NCBI GenBank assembly: GCA_004299145.1
Contig: SCQD01000178.1
Span: 1-34,807 of the forward strand
DNA from: Methylococcaceae bacterium
GTDB taxonomy: Bacteria; Pseudomonadota; Gammaproteobacteria; Methylococcales; Methylococcaceae
DNA length: 34,807 nucleotides
Direction of reading: 5' to 3'
Within the stretch, counting starts at the first letter, position 1. Each line of letters starts with the position of its first letter. This document shows, one piece after another, positions 30,117 through 34,807 of the stretch. Under the pieces are notes generated by a model. The model searched no databases and was not told the origin of the DNA. It saw nothing but the letters and a program-made list of their open reading frames with translations. Made by a program: the position numbers and the translations under genes.

Positions 30117-30368
30117 ATGAATCCCCGGGTCATTAACGTTGTGCCGCTCCAGGGCTTTCAGTTGCGAGTAACTTTTACCAATGGTGAGCTGCGGGTATTC
30201 GACGTAACACCCTATTTAAATTACCCAGCATTTAAGTCATTGAATAACCCAGGCTATTTCACGCTGGCACATCACCATCACGGCACAGTCCGCTGGCCGA
30301 ATGGCGTCGACTTTTGTCCTGATACGGTATATCTCGACTCCGTTCCCGAAGAACCGATCAGCGAATGA
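30117..30368 (+). CDS. DUF2442 family small protein
   Basis: The 83-residue protein matches DUF2442: VVPLQGFQLRVTFTNGELRVFDVTPYL, then GTVRWPNGVDFCPDTVYLDSVPE. It is the usual partner of DUF4160. ATG 30117 is chosen because it gives the family N-terminus; an upstream in-frame start would lie inside the DUF4160 gene. Function unknown. A transposase remnant begins about 17 bases after its stop. Confidence 0.85.
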   Translation: MNPRVINVVPLQGFQLRVTFTNGELRVFDVTPYLNYPAFKSLNNPGYFTLAHHHHGTVRWPNGVDFCPDTVYLDSVPEEPISE

Positions 30369-30384
30369 ACGAAACGGTGAGTGA

Positions 30385-30879
30385 AACGGGTTGGGCCGTC
30401 GTTTTGTAGCGGACGTGCATTGCGATCAGACGATCTATCTGCAAACCCCTGATCCTCGGGTGCCTGAGTGGACCGGGCGCGGCAAACGCCCGCTGCACTG
30501 CAAGGCCCAAAGCGTGTCATGGCGCGTCGATCACTGGACGGCGGAGCAACCGCCCACCGCGTGGCAGCGGCTCGTTTTGCGAGAGGGCGAAAAAGGCCTG
30601 CTGGCTGCCGATTACCTGCACGAACGCGTTTGGGTGTGGGATGGCCGGGAAGAAAAGGCCCGTGGCTGGCATCTCCTGGTACGCCGGGAAGCCGGGGCCG
30701 TGGACATCTCCCACGACTGCCTTTCCAACGCGCCACCCGATACCCCGCTAGAGGAACTCGCGCGGGTACAGTCGCAACGGTTCTTCATCGAACACAGTTT
30801 TCGCGAAGCGAAAAGTGAATGCGGCATGGCCGATTATAAGGAATCCCACGTCAGACGCTCCCAGGTGGCGCGGGAGTGA
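30385..30879 (+). pseudogene. IS701-family transposase fragment
   Basis: About 163 codons match the C-terminal half of IS701-type DDE transposases: RFVADVHCDQTIYLQTP, RVDHWTAEQPPTAWQRLVLR, ERVWVWDG, LSNAPPDTPLEELARVQ and the catalytic-Glu region RFFIEHSFREAKSECGMADY. The N-terminal part with the first two Asp residues is absent. The C-terminus breaks right after GMADY, where the family normally continues into a Trp-His-His-rich segment. It is truncated at both ends and inactive; no flanking inverted repeats were recognised. Confidence 0.82.
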
Positions 30880-30961
30880 ATCTGACAAAGTAGAATTAGT
30901 CATTCCGCTACGCGGCGGCGTTGTCGGTTCACCGCAAAACATAACCCAAGGTAATCCCCTG

Positions 30962-31324
30962 ATGGAAAATACGACCCAGCCCATGCCCGCTGAATCCACT
31001 ATTGCAGCAAACGCCATGGCGCCGGCCGCCAATGCGGGCCTGATGCGCCATATGCCGCAAATCAACATGGTGGTGGCCGGCGTGGCTTCCGGCTTGGCGG
31101 CATCCGCCATTACCGCGACCGGCCAAAACCTGATGCGCAAGCTCAGCAAGCACCCCGCTTTCATGTTCGGCATCGGTCTGGTCACCGGCTATTTCGTGCA
31201 TAAGCATCGCAAAGCCATTCTTGCCACGGTGAACAATGCCGGCGAGCGCGGCAAAGAGTTCGTTTTGCACCAAAGAGAACGCATCGAAGATCTGTTGGCG
31301 GAAAGTCGCCGCGAAGCGGAATAA
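30962..31324 (+). CDS. Small membrane protein encoded before the copper ATPase
   Basis: The 120-residue protein has two hydrophobic Gly/Ala-rich segments (about 35-54, VVAGVASGLAASAITATG; about 69-82, MFGIGLVTGYFVH) and a basic/acidic helical tail. ATG 30962 is chosen with AAGGT upstream; the open frame extends back into the transposase remnant but that part is not natural. I do not recognise a named family. It lies in the same direction 121 bases before the P1B ATPase, so a role in copper handling at the membrane is possible but unproven. Confidence 0.65.
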   Translation: MENTTQPMPAESTIAANAMAPAANAGLMRHMPQINMVVAGVASGLAASAITATGQNLMRKLSKHPAFMFGIGLVTGYFVHKHRKAILATVNNAGERGKEFVLHQRERIEDLLAESRREAE

Positions 31325-31353
31325 CTAAGGTTTAATAAAAGCCGCCTATCGAT

Positions 31354-31411
31354 GTAGGGTACGCTGTGCGTACCTTCGATGGCATCGAACGGTACGCACA
31401 GCGTACCCTAC
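31354..31411. repeat. Long near-perfect hairpin between small membrane protein and copper ATPase
   Basis: Perfect 21-base arms (31354-31374 and 31391-31411, core GGGTACGC/GCGTACCC) are continued by a 6-base inner stem (TTCGAT/ATCGAA) around a GGC loop, with one unpaired C. This makes about 27 paired bases. The sequence type (GTAGGGTACGC) is a repeat I recall as dispersed in gammaproteobacterial genomes. In RNA it would block or attenuate read-through into the ATPase gene 34 bases later. No T-run follows. Confidence 0.85.
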
Positions 31412-31445
31412 GCGGTAACATGCCCTATACACCGGATCAGTCCCC

Positions 31446-33926
31446 GTGAAATCGCAAAACTTACCTCTTGCCGAACAGCTGCAACACTGCCACATCGTCC
31501 ATAGCCTGAACAACCGGGTGCGCGTGATCGCCCCGACGCTGCACAAGGACCATGAGCGGGCTTACATTCTGGAAATTTTGCTGCACAAACACCCCGGCAT
31601 CCGGCAGGTGCGCACGGTAGCCGACATCGCTTCGGTGGCGGTCAGTTTCGACCCCAAAACGCTGCCGCAAGCGAACCTTTTGACCTTTCTGGACGCCATC
31701 ATCGGCAATCTCGGGCAAAAACGGCCGGCTGCCGGTGCAACGGCTGCGGACATCGTGGTCGATCCCGGCCAGCCTGAACAGGAAGTCAACCTGGCGATCG
31801 AGGGCATGACTTGCGCGTCCTGCGCCTTGTTGATCGAAATGTTGCTGCAGCGCGATCCGCGCATAAGTTCCGCCAGCGTCAATTACGCCACCGAAACCGC
31901 AACGGTGCGCGGCCGCCTCGGCAAAGACCAGCTGTTCGCCTGTGTCCAGCGCATGGGCTACCGGGCTCAGGCGCTGGACACGCTCAGCCAGCGCAAACTG
32001 CTGATCGGCAAAGAACGGCAAAAACTGGCGCTGGCGCGGCGCCGGGCGGTATGGGCCAATCTGCTCAGCCTGCCCGCCATCGCCATCGCCATGGCCATGC
32101 CGCACGCGCGCTGGCTGCACTGGCTGGAATTCGGCCTGACCCTGCCCGTGGTGTTCTGGGCCGGCCGGCCTTTTTTCGAAAAAGCCTGGTCGCTGGCGCA
32201 ACACCGCTCGGCGAACATGGACACGCTGGTGGCATTGGGCGTCGGCGCGGCCTATACCTACAGCGTGGGCGCTTTGCTGGCGCGCAAGCGGGAGCTGTAT
32301 TTCGAAGCGGCGGCCGGCATCGTCGCGTTTGTGCTGCTGGGGCGTTATCTGGAAGAAAGCGCGCGCGGCAAAGCGCACGAAGCCATCCGCCGTTTGATCG
32401 ACATGCAGCCGCAGACCGCCACCCTGCTGCGCGACGGCCAAGAAATCACCGTCAACATCGACGACGTGGTGGTCGGCGACGTGTTGCTGATCCGTCCCGG
32501 TGAGAAAGTGCCCACCGACGGTACAGTGATCGACGGCCTGTCCACGGTGGACGAATCTCTGGTCACCGGCGAAAGCCTGCCGGTCGTCAAAGAAACGGGG
32601 CATAAGCTGATCGGCGGTTGCGTCAACGGCAGCGGCGCTTTGCGCATGCGCGTCACCGCCGTCGGCGCCGATACGGTGTTGGCGGGCATCATCCACATGG
32701 TGGACCACGCCCAGGCGGCCAAACTGCCGATCCAGAAAACGGTGGACCAGGTTTCCGCAGTGTTCGTGCCGGCGGTGATGGCGATTTCCGGCTTGACGCT
32801 GGCCGGTTGGCTGGCGGCGGGCGCCGGCGTTACCCGCGCATTCGGCAACGCCATTACGGTATTGCTGATCGCCTGCCCTTGCGCGCTGGGTTTGGCGACG
32901 CCGGCGGCGATCATGGTGGGCACCGGCCAATCAGCCAAGCGCGGCATTTTCATCCGCAACGGCGAAAGCCTGGAAATGGCGTCCAAACTGAACGTCGTCG
33001 TCTTCGACAAAACCGGCACCATCACCGAAGGCAAGCCGGAAGTCACCGACCTGATCAATATTTCCCGGCGCACCGACCAGCAAATGCTGGCCCTGGTCGC
33101 CGCCGCCGAGTTGAACTCCGAACACTTTCTCGGCAAGGCCATCGTCGCCAAAGCGCGCGAGGACGGCATTGCCATCAAGGCCGCCAAAACCTTTGCCAGC
33201 ATCCCCGGGCGCGGCATTCACGCAGGCATCGGCAGCCATGAACTGCTGGTGGGCAACCAGAGCTGGCTGAGCGAGCAGGGCATCCCGTTGGATGCATTGC
33301 TGGAACCGGCGGCCGCACTGGCCGCCGCCGGCAAAACGCCGGTGTTCGTGGCGGTGGACGGCAAGGCCGCCGCATTGCTGGGCATCGCCGACCGGCCCAG
33401 AGCGAATGCGCGGCGCGCCATTGAGCGCCTGCACCGCTTGGGCGTGAAAACGCTGATGGTCACCGGCGATACGGCGGCGACGGCGCACTACATCGCCGGG
33501 CAGGTCGGCATCGATCAAGTCGTCGCCCACGCGCGTCCCGAGCGCAAGCTGGAAATCATCCACGAATTGCAAGCGCAGGGCGCGACGGTCGGCATGATAG
33601 GCGACGGCGTCAACGACGCGCCGGCCCTGGCCGCTGCCGACGTGAGTTTCGCCATCGGCACCGGCACCGACGTGGCCATAGAAACCGCCGACATGACCCT
33701 GGTGCACGGCGACATCATTAAAGTGGTGGAAGCGATGGAGCTGAGCGGGGATACGCTGCGCATCATCAAGCAGAACCTGTTTTGGGCGTTCGGCTACAAC
33801 ACCGTCGCCATTCCCGTCGCCGTGCTCGGCAAGCTGAACCCGATGATCGCCTCCGGCGCCATGGCGTTGAGTTCGGTCTCCGTGGTACTGAATTCACTGC
33901 GTTTGCAGCGTGGCGGCGGCGCTTGA
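31446..33926 (+). CDS. copA: Cu(I)-type P1B ATPase with HMA2-like and HMA N-terminal domains
   Basis: The 826-residue pump starts at GTG 31446. Domains: an HMA2-like region (about 10-75, without metal Cys), HMA with GMTCASC (Cys123, Cys126), eight membrane helices, actuator TGES, CPC at 477-479 in the membrane, phosphorylated Asp521 in DKTGT, and GDGVNDAPAL. Copper type is indicated by the last helices (FGYNTVAIP and MALSSVSVVLNSLRL), so it exports Cu(I) from the cytoplasm or loads cuproproteins. Odd feature: the nucleotide-binding SEHP motif reads SEHF (His560-Phe561), losing a nearly invariant Pro. It sits 1.8 kb from the ethylene-receptor-like module. No strong ribosome site or copper-regulator gene was seen. 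Confidence 0.92.
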   Translation: MKSQNLPLAEQLQHCHIVHSLNNRVRVIAPTLHKDHERAYILEILLHKHPGIRQVRTVADIASVAVSFDPKTLPQANLLTFLDAIIGNLGQKRPAAGATAADIVVDPGQPEQEVNLAIEGMTCASCALLIEMLLQRDPRISSASVNYATETATVRGRLGKDQLFACVQRMGYRAQALDTLSQRKLLIGKERQKLALARRRAVWANLLSLPAIAIAMAMPHARWLHWLEFGLTLPVVFWAGRPFFEKAWSLAQHRSANMDTLVALGVGAAYTYSVGALLARKRELYFEAAAGIVAFVLLGRYLEESARGKAHEAIRRLIDMQPQTATLLRDGQEITVNIDDVVVGDVLLIRPGEKVPTDGTVIDGLSTVDESLVTGESLPVVKETGHKLIGGCVNGSGALRMRVTAVGADTVLAGIIHMVDHAQAAKLPIQKTVDQVSAVFVPAVMAISGLTLAGWLAAGAGVTRAFGNAITVLLIACPCALGLATPAAIMVGTGQSAKRGIFIRNGESLEMASKLNVVVFDKTGTITEGKPEVTDLINISRRTDQQMLALVAAAELNSEHFLGKAIVAKAREDGIAIKAAKTFASIPGRGIHAGIGSHELLVGNQSWLSEQGIPLDALLEPAAALAAAGKTPVFVAVDGKAAALLGIADRPRANARRAIERLHRLGVKTLMVTGDTAATAHYIAGQVGIDQVVAHARPERKLEIIHELQAQGATVGMIGDGVNDAPALAAADVSFAIGTGTDVAIETADMTLVHGDIIKVVEAMELSGDTLRIIKQNLFWAFGYNTVAIPVAVLGKLNPMIASGAMALSSVSVVLNSLRLQRGGGA

Positions 33927-33931
33927 TGCAA

Positions 33932-33991
33932 CAACATCGGCGGGGCAACGTTCTCGCTTCCAGGGCTTCCGCTCCGGTCTTGCCGATGTTG
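33932..33991. repeat. Inverted repeat after copA
   Basis: Perfect 10-base arms (CAACATCGGC at 33932-33941 and GCCGATGTTG at 33982-33991) lie around a 40-base spacer, just after the ATPase stop. It could be a hairpin ending the transcript or the ends of a very small element. It has no T-run. Confidence 0.5.
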
Positions 33992-33998
33992 ATCAGGC

Positions 33999-34021
33999 GC
34001 TATACACCGCGCGTATATAGC
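33999..34021. promoter_or_regulatory. VapB-type operator upstream of antitoxin gene
   Basis: GCTATA and TATAGC lie symmetrically at 33999-34004 and 34016-34021, enclosing TATAC/GTATA half-sites. Type II antitoxins with an AbrB-like fold repress their own promoter at such palindromes. The site is 18 bases before the antitoxin ATG and just upstream of its AGGAG (34029-34033). Confidence 0.6.
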
Positions 34022-34039
34022 ATTGCATAGGAGAGTCCG

Positions 34040-34303
34040 ATGAGCATCAGCACGGTTTTTATCAATAACCGCACGCAGGCCGTGCGCTTGCCGTTCGACA
34101 CACGATTTCCCGAGTCGGTCAAAAAGGTGGATGTCCGCGTCGTGGGACGGGAGCGGATCATCGCCCCGGCAGAGTCGGCGTGGGATAGCTTTTTTCTCGA
34201 CGCGGCTACGGTGAGCGCTGATTTCCTCAGCGAACGCGCCAGCCAGACGCAGCCGGAGCGTGATGAGTGCAAGCACGATTTCGCCTGTCGACGCCGATGC
34301 TGA
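34040..34303 (+). CDS. vapB: VapB-type (AbrB/MazE fold) antitoxin, toxin gene missing
   Basis: The 87-residue product follows the VapB pattern: STVFINNRTQAVRLP, the swapped-hairpin DNA-binding motif, then VRVVGRERIIAP, AWDSFF and FLSERASQTQPER. A strong AGGAG lies 6 bases upstream of ATG 34040. The usual protein ends near QPERDE; the last dozen residues (CKHDFACRRRC) look foreign and run into transposase debris. No VapC PIN-domain toxin follows, so this is an orphan antitoxin, probably left after an insertion removed the toxin. Confidence 0.82.
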   Translation: MSISTVFINNRTQAVRLPFDTRFPESVKKVDVRVVGRERIIAPAESAWDSFFLDAATVSADFLSERASQTQPERDECKHDFACRRRC

Positions 34304-34689
34304 TACGGCGTTCTGGCGCCCAACGCGCCCTTGCGGGCGGCGGTCACGGCTTTGGCGCCGGAGCCGTTGATCGCGCCGTCTCCACCGCCGTCGGATACCG
34401 CCGAGACAGAGGAGTCGCGCCACCGCGCCGCATCGCACTATCTGTGGGCTATGTTGCCGGCGCGCATCTATGAAGCTTTCCCGCTGGCCTGCCCGATCCG
34501 TCACGCCCAGATGCGGATCATCGCCTTTATTAACGATGCAGGCACCGTGAAGAAGATTTTGGACCACATCGGCGAATCAGCCCTGCCGCCGAGAATCGCC
34601 CCTGCGCGTGGGCCGCCGCTGTGGGATGCGTGGCGGATTTCGGGCAGGCGGGGAACGACTTTCAATGGGATACGTCGGCACAACCTGAA
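34304..34689 (+). pseudogene. IS91-family transposase C-terminal remnant
   Basis: The frame begins YGVLAPNAPLRAAVTALAPE and continues HRAASHYLWAMLPARIYEAF, PLACPIRHAQMRIIAFIND and ARGPPLWDA, typical of the last part of IS91/ISCR-like rolling-circle transposases. A frameshift near 34620-34630 moves the tail (FQWDTSAQPE) into another frame. The catalytic Tyr domain is absent. It starts directly at the vapB stop. Confidence 0.72.
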
Positions 34690-34807
34690 GACGTGGCCTA
34701 CGGCGAGGATCAGGCGCGCATGCGCGAGGGCAACGCGGCGGAGAACTTCTCGATCCTGCGCCGCATCACGCTCAACCTGATCCGTCAAGACAAGGCGCGC
34801 AAGACCG
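34690..34807 (+). pseudogene. ISAs1-family transposase C-terminal part, cut by window end
   Basis: The sequence DVAYGEDQARMREGN then AAENFSILRRITLNLIRQDK is characteristic of the C-terminal Glu region of ISAs1-family DDE transposases. It is joined directly to the IS91-like tail in the same frame, so its 5' part is missing. The gene may continue beyond the window, but it cannot be complete. Confidence 0.72.

Overview
The window looks like chromosomal DNA of a GC-rich gammaproteobacterium. The evidence is a hemC-hemD-hemX-hemY operon, a Rep-type helicase very close to the enterobacterial protein, ubiX, and a CHASE8/YfiR signalling pair. Palindromic repeats of the kind I associate with Methylococcales are present, but no diagnostic methanotroph gene is here, so that assignment is only a guess. 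Most core genes are clearly GC-rich. Two stretches, about 1-2440 and about 26100-29670, are visibly AT-richer and read as acquired DNA.

Layout. (1) 1-2440: the right end of a restriction-modification type defence island. A leftward MutL/MORC-like GHKL ATPase runs off the window edge, opposite a rightward Vsr-type endonuclease. A truncated host reading frame (2457-2672) follows directly and probably marks the island boundary. (2) 2648-4176: ubiX and a prolyl-iminopeptidase-like hydrolase, translationally coupled. (3) 4286-4856: a small nucleotidyltransferase with its small partner. (4) 5157-9611: heme biosynthesis operon hemC, a fused hemD-hemX, and hemY, followed by an inverted pair of palindromic repeats. 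(5) 9867-17376: two TonB-dependent receptors, a periplasmic YfiR-family protein and a CHASE8 hybrid histidine kinase, tightly packed as one envelope-to-cytoplasm signalling operon. A phosphoenolpyruvate-mutase/isocitrate-lyase family enzyme follows, then a deleted third receptor. (6) 18475-25923: TerB and TerC/DUF475 proteins, a decayed Rpn nuclease gene, rep, and a large PAS-GGDEF-EAL protein.

(7) 26140-29667 is the most interesting part. An AT-rich three-gene module begins just after an attC-like imperfect palindrome. Its first gene encodes a histidine kinase whose membrane domain matches the plant ethylene-receptor sensor domain. The Asp, Tyr, Ile, Pro, Ile, Cys and His positions known to be needed for ethylene/copper binding in ETR1 are all kept, at identical spacing. 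It is followed by a single-domain response regulator and a receiver-class III nucleotide cyclase, so the module could convert ethylene (or Cu-bound olefin) sensing into cyclic nucleotide. About 1.8 kb downstream is a Cu(I)-type P1B ATPase; in plants the analogous ATPase (RAN1) loads copper into ethylene receptors.

(8) 29839-34807: a DUF4160/DUF2442 pair, an IS701-type transposase remnant, a small membrane protein, a long perfect hairpin, the copper ATPase, a solitary VapB-type antitoxin with its operator, and nested IS91/ISAs1 transposase debris to the window end. Decayed genes recur through the window, which points to repeated insertion and deletion. Similarity statements rest on recall of family motifs; no searches were run.
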